Shown here piece by piece: positions 39,551-49,123 of a DNA stretch of 64,000 bases; positions within the stretch are counted from its first letter, which is position 1; each line of letters opens with the position of its first letter. This DNA is from Pseudomonas pharyngis (lineage in GTDB: Bacteria; Pseudomonadota; Gammaproteobacteria; Pseudomonadales; Pseudomonadaceae). The notes under the pieces were generated by a model that was not told the origin of the DNA, searched no databases, and saw only the letters and a list, made by a program, of their open reading frames with translations. Location of the stretch: assembly GCF_021602345.1 (NCBI RefSeq), contig NZ_BQID01000003.1:372001-436000 (forward strand), in the 5' to 3' direction. Both the position numbers and the translations under genes were made by a program.

Positions 39551-40522
39551 ATGGGTTTTCAAGAGACGCACGCACTGGAAGATCCCCAAAACAGAACCGC
39601 GCTCGCCAGCGATGTTCAGGACGCACCCTTCCACGAGCCCGCCGCCGACGGCTATCTGCTCGGCGGTTTCACCTGGCGTCACGCCTCACCGGATCCACAA
39701 CGCCCGGTTGTGATCATCAACGCCGCCACATCCGTGCGTTGCCGCCACTACTCGCGTTTCGCGGCGTATCTGTTCGCCAATGGGGTCGACGTGATCATTT
39801 ACGACTACCGAGGCATTGGCGAATCGCGGCCGAAGTCGATGAGGCATTTGCAGGCTTCGTGGACGGATTGGGGCGCGCTGGATTTCGAGGCGATGCTCAA
39901 ACGCGCACAGCGGGAGTTTCCCGGTCAGCCGATCGATGTGGTCGGGCACAGCTTCGGCGGCTGCGCAGCAGGCCTGGGGGCGTCCGGACAGGTAATCCGA
40001 CGACTGGTGACGGTTGGCGCGCAGTTCGCTTACTGGCGCGATTACGCGCCCGAGCACCGCTGGCGGATGTTCGGCAAATGGCATCTGCTGATGCCGCTGG
40101 TCACGCTGTTCTGTGGATATTTTCCGGGCAAGCGACTTGGCTGGCTGGAAGACACGCCCGCCGGCGTAGTGCGCGACTGGAGCACACCTGCCGCACGTTA
40201 TGAGCGGCGTCCGAGCGGTAGAACGATGCGCAACCTGCCCTTCGCCAACGTCCGGGCCAAAGCCCTGGCAATCAGCATCAGCGACGATTCCTACGGCACG
40301 ATTCCCGCCATCGAACGCCTGCTGGCTTACTTCCACAATGCGCAAATGACCCACCTGCGAATCGAACCGCAAGACATCGGTGAACAGCAAGTCGGACATT
40401 TCGCCTTTTTTCGCAGCGCATACCAAGCCACACTATGGCCCATCGCTCTGACCTGGCTGCAGACCGGCGAACTGGCCTCCGACACACCGGGGCGCGAAAT
40501 CCCACGCAGCCAAGCCCTTTAA
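39551..40522 (+). CDS. Alpha/beta hydrolase
   Basis: 323 aa from the ATG at 39551; an upstream in-frame codon at 39521 is less likely. The nucleophile elbow is VVGHSFGGCAAG near residue 145. The oxyanion region is PVVIINAATSVRCRHYSRFA, and the strand-turn IIYDYRGIGESRP precedes it. The catalytic His is probably in EQQVGHFAFFRS. It resembles the COG4757-type predicted hydrolases. Substrate unknown. Confidence 0.88.
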   Translation: MGFQETHALEDPQNRTALASDVQDAPFHEPAADGYLLGGFTWRHASPDPQRPVVIINAATSVRCRHYSRFAAYLFANGVDVIIYDYRGIGESRPKSMRHLQASWTDWGALDFEAMLKRAQREFPGQPIDVVGHSFGGCAAGLGASGQVIRRLVTVGAQFAYWRDYAPEHRWRMFGKWHLLMPLVTLFCGYFPGKRLGWLEDTPAGVVRDWSTPAARYERRPSGRTMRNLPFANVRAKALAISISDDSYGTIPAIERLLAYFHNAQMTHLRIEPQDIGEQQVGHFAFFRSAYQATLWPIALTWLQTGELASDTPGREIPRSQAL

Positions 40523-40542
40523 CGCACCACGGAACACACACC

Positions 40543-40956
40543 ATGGCTTCCGCCAACAAACAGCAAAAACGCGCCGCCCGGGCCAAGACCAAGGCCAAGC
40601 AGAACCGCACCAAACGTGCCGAGGCGCCGGTCGAGCTGGACCCGAACGACGACCGCATCGATTTCGAATCGGTGGACCTGACCGAACTGTTCAAGAAAAT
40701 GATCGACGCCGAGAAGATCAGCCAGCAGGCCCTGTGCACCGCGTTCCTCGAAGACCCGCTGCTGGAGCTGGTGTACGAGCAGGAAGGCGAAGAAGGCGCG
40801 ATGGATTTCATCCTCGCCGCGCTGATCGAGTACCGCCAGTGGTCCACCGAGACCGACGAGGCCGGCGCTCTGGCGTGGATCGAATCGCCGGATTTCCAGA
40901 AAGACTATGTGGCCGCGTCCGACGCAATCGCCGCACAAACCCAACAGAAAAACTGA
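40543..40956 (+). CDS. Small Lys/Arg-rich-start protein, first of a paralogous pair
   Basis: 137 aa from the ATG at 40543. The N-terminus is very basic (MASANKQQKRAARAKTKAKQ), followed by an acidic helical domain (DLTELFKKMIDAEKIS, FILAALIEYRQW). The next gene starts with almost the same residues. No family name known to me. The basic tail suggests nucleic acid or ribosome contact, but that is inference. Confidence 0.8.
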   Translation: MASANKQQKRAARAKTKAKQNRTKRAEAPVELDPNDDRIDFESVDLTELFKKMIDAEKISQQALCTAFLEDPLLELVYEQEGEEGAMDFILAALIEYRQWSTETDEAGALAWIESPDFQKDYVAASDAIAAQTQQKN

Positions 40957-40962
40957 GTTCCC

Positions 40963-41415
40963 ATGGCATCCCTGAACAAGCAACAGAAACGCGCCAAACG
41001 CGCCAAGGCCAAAGCCAAGCAGATCCGCATGGTCGGTCGCAAACCCCTGGCGCAGGACGATGACCTCGGCCACCTGGCCGAGCCGATCCCGGAATACACC
41101 TTGGCGATGTTCAGCAAGATGCGCGACGCCGAAGCCGTCAGCCGCAACGAAATGCTGCTGACGCTGCTGCGTGAGCTGGCGTTCATCATCGTCGATCACC
41201 CTGAACTGCTGGACATGGAAAACGCCGAGAACGAAGGCATGGCCGCCACTCACCTGGCCGCCGACATGTTGATCGACTACCGCATGTGGGCCGATGGCAT
41301 GGATCGCGAAACCGCCCAGGCCTGGCTGAGCGAGCCGGAGTTCATCAGCGATTTCGGGATTGCGCTGGACACCTATGGTCAGTCGGTGGAAGCGCAGGAA
41401 GAGAAGAGCGAATAA
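40963..41415 (+). CDS. Small Lys/Arg-rich-start protein, second of a paralogous pair
   Basis: 150 aa. MASLNKQQKRAKRAKAKAKQ mirrors the previous gene's start; the core shares spacing (AMFSKMRDAEAVS, ADMLIDYRMWADG). Six bases separate the two genes, so they are cotranscribed. A hairpin terminator follows. Confidence 0.8.
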   Translation: MASLNKQQKRAKRAKAKAKQIRMVGRKPLAQDDDLGHLAEPIPEYTLAMFSKMRDAEAVSRNEMLLTLLRELAFIIVDHPELLDMENAENEGMAATHLAADMLIDYRMWADGMDRETAQAWLSEPEFISDFGIALDTYGQSVEAQEEKSE

Positions 41416-41430
41416 ACCGCTCGCAGTAAC

Positions 41431-41467
41431 AAAAACGGCCGCTTGTCATCACTGACAGCGGCCGTTT
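41431..41467. terminator. Shared terminator between the paralog pair and gabP
   Basis: AAAAACGGCCGCTGTCAGTG-type inverted repeat (ACGGCCGCT...AGCGGCCGT) with A-run left and T-run right, between convergent genes. Confidence 0.85.
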
Positions 41468-41485
41468 TGCGTTACACGTTGCGGA

Positions 41486-42877
41486 TCAGTTCAGCACTGC
41501 GGCGCCACGCTTTTCCAGATTGCGGCGGCGAGCCACCAGCAGACCGGCCGCGACCACCAGCAGACTGAGCAGGCCGGTCGCGAGGATTTCCACGCGATGG
41601 GCATCCTGGAACAGCATGATGGTCAGGGCCGCCACGATGAACACGATCACCGCGTAGGTCAGGCCCGGGAACAGCCACATGCTGAAGACGATTTTCTCGC
41701 CGCGAGCAATGCGTTGTTTACGCATGCGCAGTTGCGAAATCGCGATCACCAGGTACACCAGCAGCGCGATCGCGCCGGAGCTGGCCAGCAGGAACTCGAA
41801 CACCGCCGCCGGGGCTACGTAGTTGGCGAAGGTGCACAGGAACGCCGCGCCAGTGGACAGCATTACCGCCCAGTAAGGGGTGCCGCTTTTGTTGGTGCGG
41901 GTCGCCATGGCCGGGGCATCGCCGCGCTTGCCGAGGGAGAACAGCATGCGCGAAGAGGTGTACAGCGCCGAGTTCAGGCAACTGGTTACAGCGACCAGAA
42001 CCACGATGTCGACGATCATCTTGGCGTTCGGGATGCCCATGCGCTCAAGTACGGTCTGGTAGGAACCGACGCTGGCCAGAACCGGGTCGTTCCATGGCAC
42101 CAGGGCCACAACGATGAAGATCGAAACGAGGTAGAACAGGCCGATTCGCCAGATCACCGAGTTGGTGGCCTTGGAGATCTGCTTGCCCGGGTTCTTCGAT
42201 TCCGCGGCCGCAATGGTCACGATCTCGGTACCCATGAAGGAGAACATGGTGGTCAGAATCGCGCCCAGCACTGCGCCCATGCCGTTCGGCAGGAAGCCCT
42301 GGGTGTCGAAGATGTGCGACACGCCGCTGACCTGGCTGTTCGGCAGGAAGCCGAAAATGGCCGCGATGCCGAGAATGATGAAACCAATGATCGCCACGAC
42401 TTTGAGCAGGGCGAACCAGAATTCAAACTCACCGTAGTTTTTCACGCTGAACAGGTTGGTCACCGTCAGCAGCATGGTGATGATCAGCGCGAACGCCCAG
42501 ATATCCACACCCGGGAACCACGCATGCAGGATGGTTGCGGCGGCGTTGGCTTCCAGCGGAATCACCAAAACCCAGAACCACCAGTACAGCCAGCCGATGG
42601 TGAAACCGGCCCAATGGCCAATGGCGCGGTCGGCGTAAGTCGAGAACGAGCCAGTGTCAGGCGAGGCAACCGCCATTTCGCCGAGCATGCGCATCACCAG
42701 CACAACCAGCGCGCCAGCAGCGGCGTAAGCCAGCAGAACAGCGGGACCGGCAGCGGCGATGGCGTGGCCGGAGCCGACGAACAGACCTGCACCGATCACC
42801 CCGGCGATCGACAGCATGGTCACATGACGCGGTTTGAGCCCCTGTTCGAGGCCATTGGAGCTTTGGGTACTGCTCAT
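41486..42877 (-). CDS. gabP: GABA permease (APC family)
   Basis: 463 aa from the ATG at 42877, close to the E. coli GabP length. Twelve membrane helices. The amino acid/polyamine transporter signature is RHVTMLSIAGVIGAGLFVGS at the start, plus PDTGSFSTYADRAIG and FSFMGTEIVTIAAAES. It closely follows GabP as I remember it. It imports 4-aminobutyrate. No gabDT genes are next to it. Confidence 0.92.
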   Translation of the reverse strand: MSSTQSSNGLEQGLKPRHVTMLSIAGVIGAGLFVGSGHAIAAAGPAVLLAYAAAGALVVLVMRMLGEMAVASPDTGSFSTYADRAIGHWAGFTIGWLYWWFWVLVIPLEANAAATILHAWFPGVDIWAFALIITMLLTVTNLFSVKNYGEFEFWFALLKVVAIIGFIILGIAAIFGFLPNSQVSGVSHIFDTQGFLPNGMGAVLGAILTTMFSFMGTEIVTIAAAESKNPGKQISKATNSVIWRIGLFYLVSIFIVVALVPWNDPVLASVGSYQTVLERMGIPNAKMIVDIVVLVAVTSCLNSALYTSSRMLFSLGKRGDAPAMATRTNKSGTPYWAVMLSTGAAFLCTFANYVAPAAVFEFLLASSGAIALLVYLVIAISQLRMRKQRIARGEKIVFSMWLFPGLTYAVIVFIVAALTIMLFQDAHRVEILATGLLSLLVVAAGLLVARRRNLEKRGAAVLN

Positions 42878-43429
42878 TGGAACTACCTTTGCGAGGAAAG
42901 CGATTGCGTCCGGCCCGTCTGGCGTTCCTTCTCGTAAAAAGAATCCAACGGGGCGTTCCGGATTCTGCACGCAATAAATGCGCCAAAATGTTTCAAACTC
43001 TTCTGCTCTGCGGTTTTCCGCGCGACCGGACAGTCATCGCAAGTCCTTGAGAATAATGGCCTTTCGCCAAAGCGTTACCCTGCGACTCACTTTCCAAACG
43101 AACGAGCGCACCAGAAACACACTGAAAAAGTGCGGGATGCACAATAAAAGGGCGAATGAGGAACGATCGGCCGGATAGCGCTTCCAACACCCCGCCAAAG
43201 GTGGCAACATCGCGCCTTTTTTTACGCGACACCCACGGGAATCCACGTTCAAACACCCGTTCGGTTGTTGATGGGGCGACAGTCTGCTGCGCCGATGCGA
43301 CAACCTGCCACACGCCATCCGTTTACCGCTCGTAGCGCTGTTGGCTGCCATTGAAACGCTATGCTAGCTTGGCCGCCTCGCCAGGAAGGCCAACCAACAG
43401 CAGGAGCGCAACATATATGAGGAACGCAC
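42878..43429. other. Spacer between divergent gabP and the amino-acid ABC operon
   Basis: 552 bp. Short open frames occur but show no convincing protein features; I see no RNA or repeat I can support. It must hold promoters for both sides. Confidence 0.55.
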
Positions 43430-44203
43430 ATGGCTGAGGCCACGCCCGCGCTTGAAATCCGCAACTTGCACAAACGCTACGGACAGCTTGAGGTGCTCAA
43501 AGGCATCTCGCTGACCGCCCGCGACGGCGATGTGATCTCGATCCTGGGTTCCTCCGGTTCCGGCAAGTCCACGTTCCTGCGTTGCATCAACCTGTTGGAA
43601 AACCCGCATCAGGGCCAGATCCTGGTGGCCGGGGAAGAACTCAAGCTCAAGGCCGCCAAGAATGGCGAACTGGTTGCCGCCGACGGCAAGCAGATCAACC
43701 GCCTGCGCTCCGAAATTGGTTTTGTGTTTCAAAACTTTAATCTGTGGCCGCACATGAGCGTGCTCGACAACATCATCGAAGCCCCGCGCCGCGTGCTCGG
43801 CCAGAGCAAGGCCGAAGCCATCGAAGTCGCCGAAGCGCTGCTGGCCAAGGTCGGCATCGCCGACAAGCGCCACGCCTATCCGGCGCAACTGTCCGGCGGC
43901 CAGCAACAGCGCGCGGCGATTGCCCGCACGCTGGCGATGCAGCCCAAGGTGATCCTGTTCGACGAGCCCACCTCCGCCCTTGACCCGGAAATGGTCCAGG
44001 AAGTACTTAATGTCATCCGCGCATTGGCCGAAGAAGGCCGCACCATGTTGCTCGTGACCCACGAGATGGGCTTTGCCCGTCAGGTTTCCAGCGAAGTGGT
44101 GTTCCTCCACCAGGGCCTGGTAGAAGAGCAAGGATCGCCACAGCAGGTGTTCGAAAACCCGCTTTCGGCGCGCTGCAAACAATTCATGTCCAGCAACCGC
44201 TAA
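43430..44203 (+). CDS. Polar amino-acid ABC transporter, ATP-binding subunit
   Basis: 257 aa. Walker A GSSGSGKST, Q-loop VFQNFNLWPHM, signature LSGGQQQRAAIARTL, Walker B VILFDEPTSALDP and the switch His VTHEMGF. HisP/GlnQ type. First gene of an operon with a binding protein and two permeases. Confidence 0.96.
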   Translation: MAEATPALEIRNLHKRYGQLEVLKGISLTARDGDVISILGSSGSGKSTFLRCINLLENPHQGQILVAGEELKLKAAKNGELVAADGKQINRLRSEIGFVFQNFNLWPHMSVLDNIIEAPRRVLGQSKAEAIEVAEALLAKVGIADKRHAYPAQLSGGQQQRAAIARTLAMQPKVILFDEPTSALDPEMVQEVLNVIRALAEEGRTMLLVTHEMGFARQVSSEVVFLHQGLVEEQGSPQQVFENPLSARCKQFMSSNR

Positions 44204-44216
44204 CGGAGCTACCCGC

Positions 44217-44963
44217 ATGCAGAACTACAAAAAGGTCTTCCTGGCCGCCGCCGTCACCCTCGCGTTCAGCGCCGGTGCCATGGCCGAGACCCTGAAGATG
44301 GGCATCGAAGCGGCTTACCCGCCGTTCAACAACAAAGACGCCAGCGGTAACGTCGTCGGCTTCGACAAAGACATCGGCGACGCCCTGTGCGCCAAGATGA
44401 AAGTTGAATGCTCCGTCGTCACTTCGGACTGGGACGGCATCATCCCGGCCCTGAACGCCAAGAAGTTCGACTTCCTGATCTCCTCGATGTCCATCACCGA
44501 CGAGCGCAAGCAAGCGGTGGACTTCACCGACCCGTACTACTCCAACAAGCTGCAATTCATCGCGCCGAAGGATAAAGAGTTCAAGACCGACAAGGACTCC
44601 CTGAAAGGCAAAGTGATCGGCGCCCAGCGCGCGACCCTCGCCGGCACCTTCATGGAAGACAACATGCCGGGCGTCGAAGTGAAACTCTACGACACCCAGG
44701 AAAACGCCTACCTCGACCTGACCTCCGGTCGTCTGGACGGCATCCTCGCCGACAAATACGTCAACTACGAGTGGCTGAAAAGCGACGCCGGCAAAGCCTA
44801 TGAATTCAAGGGCGATCCGGTGGAAGAAAGCGACAAGATCGGTATCGCTGTACGTAAAGGCGACCCGATCCGCGAGAAGCTGAACGCTGCGCTGAAGGAA
44901 ATCGTTGCCGACGGCACCTACAAGAAAATCAACGACAAGTACTTCCCGTTCAGCATCTACTGA
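44217..44963 (+). CDS. Polar amino-acid ABC transporter, periplasmic binding subunit
   Basis: 248 aa. Signal peptide (YKKVFLAAAVTLAFSAGAMA), then the SBP family 3 signature (GFDKDIGDALCAKMKVECS) and LKMGIEAAYPPFNNKDASG. HisJ/ArgT type (lysine/arginine/ornithine/histidine class) by resemblance. It starts 13 bp after the ATPase gene. Confidence 0.95.
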   Translation: MQNYKKVFLAAAVTLAFSAGAMAETLKMGIEAAYPPFNNKDASGNVVGFDKDIGDALCAKMKVECSVVTSDWDGIIPALNAKKFDFLISSMSITDERKQAVDFTDPYYSNKLQFIAPKDKEFKTDKDSLKGKVIGAQRATLAGTFMEDNMPGVEVKLYDTQENAYLDLTSGRLDGILADKYVNYEWLKSDAGKAYEFKGDPVEESDKIGIAVRKGDPIREKLNAALKEIVADGTYKKINDKYFPFSIY

Positions 44964-45041
44964 TCCTGACCTGCCGGATCGGCGCCGTCACATGACGGTG
45001 CCGATCCCCGGCCTTGCCTGCCGCGATTTGAAAAGAAATCC

Positions 45042-45737
45042 ATGATTATCGACCTCTACGGATTCGGCCCGGCGCTCTTCGCCGGCGCGCTGATGACCGT
45101 CAAACTGGCACTTTCGGCCCTGTGCCTGGGGCTGGTACTCGGTCTGCTCGGCGCCTTGGCCAAGACTTCCCCGTACAAGCCTTTGCAATGGCTTGGCGGA
45201 ACCTATTCGACCCTGGTGCGCGGCATCCCGGAATTGCTCTGGGTGCTATTGATCTACTTCGGTACGGTCAACGCCATGCGCGCGCTCGGTGAGTTTTTCG
45301 GCAATCCCGGACTGGAACTCAGCGCCTTCGCCGCCGGCGTCATTGCGCTGGGCCTGTGCTTCGGCGCCTACGCCACGGAAGTGTTTCGCGGCGCGATCCT
45401 CGCCATTCCCAAAGGCCACCGCGAGGCTGGCGTGGCCCTGGGCCTGTCGAAATGGCGGATCTTCACCAAACTGATCATGCCGCAGATGTGGCGCATCGCC
45501 CTGCCCGGCCTGGGCAACCTGTTCATGATCCTGATGAAAGACACCGCGCTGGTGTCGGTCATTGGCCTGGAAGAAATCATGCGTCACGCGCAGATCGGCG
45601 TGACCGTGTCCAAGCAGCCATTCACCTTCTATATGGTGGCGGCGCTCATGTACCTGTGCCTGACCGTGCTGGCGATGATCGGCATGCACCTGCTGGAGAA
45701 ACGCGCCGCACGCGGCTTCGCGAGGAGCGCTCAATGA
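45042..45737 (+). CDS. Polar amino-acid ABC transporter, permease 1 (HisQ-like)
   Basis: 231 aa with about five membrane helices and the EAA loop (REAGVALGLSKWRIFTKLIM). It overlaps the second permease by 4 bp. A hairpin-like GC stretch lies between the binding-protein gene and this one. Confidence 0.95.
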   Translation: MIIDLYGFGPALFAGALMTVKLALSALCLGLVLGLLGALAKTSPYKPLQWLGGTYSTLVRGIPELLWVLLIYFGTVNAMRALGEFFGNPGLELSAFAAGVIALGLCFGAYATEVFRGAILAIPKGHREAGVALGLSKWRIFTKLIMPQMWRIALPGLGNLFMILMKDTALVSVIGLEEIMRHAQIGVTVSKQPFTFYMVAALMYLCLTVLAMIGMHLLEKRAARGFARSAQ

Positions 45738-46423
45738 ATTGGGAAGTCATCATCAAGTGGCTGCCGAAACTGGCCCAGGGCGCAACGCTGACCCTGGAAC
45801 TGGTGGCCATCGCCGTGATCGCCGGTTTGCTGCTGGCGATTCCGCTGGGCATCGCCCGTTCTTCGAAGCTGTGGTACGTGCGCGCTGTGCCCTACGCCTA
45901 CATCTTCTTTTTCCGTGGCACGCCGTTGCTGGTTCAGCTGTTCCTGGTCTACTACGGCCTGGCGCAGTTCGACGCGGTGCGTAACAGCTCGATGTGGCCG
46001 TACCTGCGCGATCCATTCTGGTGCGCCACTGCGACCATGACCCTGCACACCGCGGCGTACATCGCCGAGATCCTGCGCGGGGCGATCCAGGCGATTCCGC
46101 CGGGCGAGATCGAAGCGGCGCGGGCGCTGGGCATGTCCCGGCCGAAAGCGTTGTTCTACATCATCCTGCCGCGTGCCGCGCGCATCGGCCTGCCGGCCTA
46201 CAGCAACGAAGTGATCCTGATGCTCAAGGCCAGCGCCCTGGCCAGCACCGTGACCCTGCTGGAACTGACCGGCATGGCGCGCACGATCATTGCCCGCACC
46301 TACCTGCCGGTGGAGATTTTCTTCGCCGCTGGCGTGTTCTATCTGGTGATGGCCTACGTGCTGGTTCGCGGCTTCAAACTGCTGGAACGCTGGCTGCGCG
46401 TCGATGCGTGCCAGGGACGCTGA
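45734..46423 (+). CDS. Polar amino-acid ABC transporter, permease 2 (HisM-like)
   Basis: 229 aa from the ATG at 45734. Membrane helices plus the EAA loop (EIEAARALGMSRPKALFYII). With the previous permease it forms the heterodimer channel. Its end overlaps the next gene by 20 bp. Confidence 0.95.
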   Translation: MNWEVIIKWLPKLAQGATLTLELVAIAVIAGLLLAIPLGIARSSKLWYVRAVPYAYIFFFRGTPLLVQLFLVYYGLAQFDAVRNSSMWPYLRDPFWCATATMTLHTAAYIAEILRGAIQAIPPGEIEAARALGMSRPKALFYIILPRAARIGLPAYSNEVILMLKASALASTVTLLELTGMARTIIARTYLPVEIFFAAGVFYLVMAYVLVRGFKLLERWLRVDACQGR

Positions 46424-47639
46424 TTCTTCCGACGTGCTGACGGGCGAGGCCCTACTCGCCCGCTTCACGGCACTGGATACATTTCTCACAACGCATCAGG
46501 CGCTGTGGAAACCCCGCCCGTTCACTCATCTGCAACTGCCATGGGAAGCGTCCTACCCTGAATTGTCCTCGTGGCTACGCGGGCGGTCGCTGGAAGATGC
46601 GGAAAACGCCCACAACCAACCTGCCGAACTCTTGGATGCGCCGGAGCCGTTTGCTTCACTGGCTGCGTTGTCGCTTGAACTGAGTTCGGTCGGTGAGCTG
46701 CCTGCACATTCGCTGCAAGCCGCCGGGCATCGTTTGAATGTCGATGTGCCGGGGCGCAAATGGCAGCAGATCGAGGCCTTTGCCAGCCGCTTGTCGTTTG
46801 CCGCGCAACCGAAGCACTGGCTGGATTGGTGTTCGGGCAAAGGCCATTTGGGCCGGCGCCTGCTCGGCACTGGCCAGCAACTCACCTGTCTGGAATACGA
46901 CTCGGCGTTGGTCGCCAGCGGCCAGGCACTGAGTCAGCGTCATCACCTGCATGCGCTGCATGTCGAGCAGGATGTGCTCGCGGCGAACACCGCGTCATTG
47001 CTGCACGCCGAGCACACGCCTGTCGCCCTGCATGCTTGTGGCGATCTGCATGTACGCCTGATGCAATTGGCCTCCGCCGCTGGCTGTCGACAACTGGCAA
47101 TTGCACCGTGCTGTTACAACCGGATCAGTCGCACTGAATATCAGGCGTTGTCCTCCGCAGTTTCATGCTCCGCCCTACAGCTCTCGCTGGAAGATCTGTC
47201 CCTGCCGATGAGCGAAACCGTCACCGCCGGTGCCCGCGTCCGACGTCAGCGTGACACCTCCATGGCCCGCCGACTGGCTTTCGATCTGTTGCAACGGCAA
47301 GTGCGTGACGTCGACGAATACTTGCCGACGCCGTCCCTGCCGAGCGCCTGGCTGGACAAACCGTTCGCTGATTACTGCCGCGATCTGGCAGCGTTGAAAG
47401 AGTTATCCACAGTTGGCGCGCCAGATTGGGTAGCACTGGAAGCCGCCGGTTGGCAGCGGTTAGCCGAAGTTCGCAACCTGGAACTGCTGCGTGGAATGTT
47501 CCGACGGCCGCTGGAGCTTTGGCTGAATCTGGATCGGGCACTTTTCCTCACCGAACAGGGATACGTCGTACGTCTCGGCACCTTCTGCGAAGCGCCGCTC
47601 ACACCGCGCAATTTCCTGTTGCTGGCAGAGCGCGTTTAA
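46404..47639 (+). CDS. SAM-dependent methyltransferase (Methyltransf_32 / GSTCD-like)
   Basis: 411 aa. The AdoMet site is HWLDWCSGKGHLGRRLL near residue 145, with TCLEYDSALV as the acidic strand 2 and PVALHACGDLHVRLM as the motif IV region. The CCYN motif (IAPCCYNRI) follows. The family includes predicted RNA or protein methyltransferases; substrate unknown. It starts inside the permease gene, so is likely cotranscribed. The 3' half contains a perfect DnaA-box-like TTATCCACA at 47403. Confidence 0.85.
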   Translation: MRARDADSSDVLTGEALLARFTALDTFLTTHQALWKPRPFTHLQLPWEASYPELSSWLRGRSLEDAENAHNQPAELLDAPEPFASLAALSLELSSVGELPAHSLQAAGHRLNVDVPGRKWQQIEAFASRLSFAAQPKHWLDWCSGKGHLGRRLLGTGQQLTCLEYDSALVASGQALSQRHHLHALHVEQDVLAANTASLLHAEHTPVALHACGDLHVRLMQLASAAGCRQLAIAPCCYNRISRTEYQALSSAVSCSALQLSLEDLSLPMSETVTAGARVRRQRDTSMARRLAFDLLQRQVRDVDEYLPTPSLPSAWLDKPFADYCRDLAALKELSTVGAPDWVALEAAGWQRLAEVRNLELLRGMFRRPLELWLNLDRALFLTEQGYVVRLGTFCEAPLTPRNFLLLAERV

Positions 47640-47983
47640 TCTTTCACAGCCTGTGGATAACTCTGTTGATGGATTTATCGTGGATCCAATATCCACGGCT
47701 GTTTCAGGCCATTAACAGCACTGGTCATTTTTTGTTCACATAAATAAAAAACCGGCAAAACAGGGATTTGCGATTCAAATGAGAACCCGTCCACAAAATC
47801 CCCTCTAAGCCCGTCCTCTTCAAAGCCTGTTGTGCATAAGCCCTCGACCAAAAGGACATAACCGCCGAATCGCGGACGCCGGCAATGGACAATTGCACCG
47901 GCCATCTGCCCTTGCTATACAGACCTGTGCCGTGCAGGTAGCGCACGCCCGAACAAGAAAAATCTGACCGACAGGAAGCGACC
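47640..47983. other. Intergenic spacer, relatively AT-rich
   Basis: 344 bp holding a DnaA-box-type TGTGGATAA at 47652-47660 and no supported gene. A ribosome site (AGGAAG) precedes the next GTG start. Confidence 0.6.
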
Positions 47984-48799
47984 GTGACGTTCATTTCTTA
48001 CGCACAGAATTTCGAGGACGTTCGCCTCTGGCGCGCCCTGCAGTATTTTGAAAACGGTTTTTATATCGACGTCGGCGCCAATGACCCGATCCACGACTCG
48101 GTCACCAAGGCCTTCTATGATCGCGGCTGGCAAGGCATCAACGTCGAACCGATGCAGAACTACTACGACGCACTCCGCCAGCATCGCCCCCGCGACACCA
48201 CGCTGCAATGCGTGGCCAGCGACCAGCCGGGCGAACTGACTTTCTACGGCATTGCCGACACCGGCCTGTCCACCGCTGACCCGGTCGTTGCGCAAGAACG
48301 CAAAAACCTCGGCATGGACGTGCAAAGCTTCACTGTCAACGCACGCAAACTGACCTCGATCTGCGAAGAACACGCCGCCGAGCGGCCGATCCACTTCCTG
48401 AAAATCGACGTCGAGGGTCACGAAGAGACCGTCCTGCGCGGCATGGACTTCAGCCGCTTCCGCCCCTGGATCATCCTCATCGAAACCCCATGGGAGCGCG
48501 ACCACACCTGGGAACACCTGGTGACCGACGCCGGCTATACCAACGTCCTGTTCGACGGCCTCAACAGCTTCTTCCTCGCCAACGAACACATCAACCTCAA
48601 ACCCGCGTTCGACCTGCCACCGTGCAACCTCGACAACTTCCAGCTGTGCAAAGGCCACAACCTCGCCCACCCGGTAAACCCGGCCCTGGAAACCGCCCTG
48701 CAACGCGCCGAACAAGCCGAAGCCCAACTGCGCGCCATGCAAAACAGCCGCGCCTGGCGCGCTGTACAAAAACTGCGCAACGTCCTGCGCCGGGCGTGA
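47984..48799 (+). CDS. FkbM family methyltransferase
   Basis: 271 aa from a GTG start with AGGAAG upstream. The FkbM core is FYIDVGANDPIHDSVTKAFY (AdoMet loop), INVEPMQNYYDALR, and FLKIDVEGHEETVLRGMDF. The C-terminus is a short coiled coil (ALQRAEQAEAQLRAMQ). FkbM enzymes O-methylate sugars or small molecules. It is the last gene before the tRNA-Thr. Confidence 0.93.
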   Translation: MTFISYAQNFEDVRLWRALQYFENGFYIDVGANDPIHDSVTKAFYDRGWQGINVEPMQNYYDALRQHRPRDTTLQCVASDQPGELTFYGIADTGLSTADPVVAQERKNLGMDVQSFTVNARKLTSICEEHAAERPIHFLKIDVEGHEETVLRGMDFSRFRPWIILIETPWERDHTWEHLVTDAGYTNVLFDGLNSFFLANEHINLKPAFDLPPCNLDNFQLCKGHNLAHPVNPALETALQRAEQAEAQLRAMQNSRAWRAVQKLRNVLRRA

Positions 48800-48835
48800 A
48801 TCGCAGAGGGCGCAAAAATAGTCTGAATTCAGGGG

Positions 48836-48863
48836 TTTACAGAAGCCCCCGAGTCGCTATAAT
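48836..48863 (+). promoter_or_regulatory. Sigma-70 promoter of tRNA-Thr
   Basis: TTTACA-N16-TATAAT with the mature tRNA beginning 13 bases after the -10 box. Confidence 0.8.
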
Positions 48864-48875
48864 CGTCGCCCACAC

Positions 48876-48951
<76 letters not shown>

Positions 48952-48994
48952 TACAAGGTTCCATAGAAGGCTTTCAAAATCTCTGGAACCCCCG

Positions 48995-49022
48995 AAAAAC
49001 CCGCCTTCTGGCGGGTTTTTTC
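48995..49022 (+). terminator. Terminator downstream of tRNA-Thr (island-borne)
   Basis: AAAACCCGCC-TTCT-GGCGGGTTTTTT. An outer inverted repeat GGTTCCA/TGGAACC (48957-48990) lies just before it and could be an integrase-binding site. Confidence 0.92.
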
Positions 49023-49123
49023 GTTTTGGCGTTCCGTCGGATTCCGCCAAAATCTTATGGATACCAGCCGTTTTAAGGATAAAGATAGGGGTAAGGTCAT
49101 TCGATAAAGGGAGGAGTACCCTT

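Noticed and set aside
47403-47660. Two perfect DnaA boxes near the methyltransferase gene as a chromosomal origin
   Set aside because: Only two boxes, no DUE-like AT cluster, and none of the dnaA/gidA neighbours.
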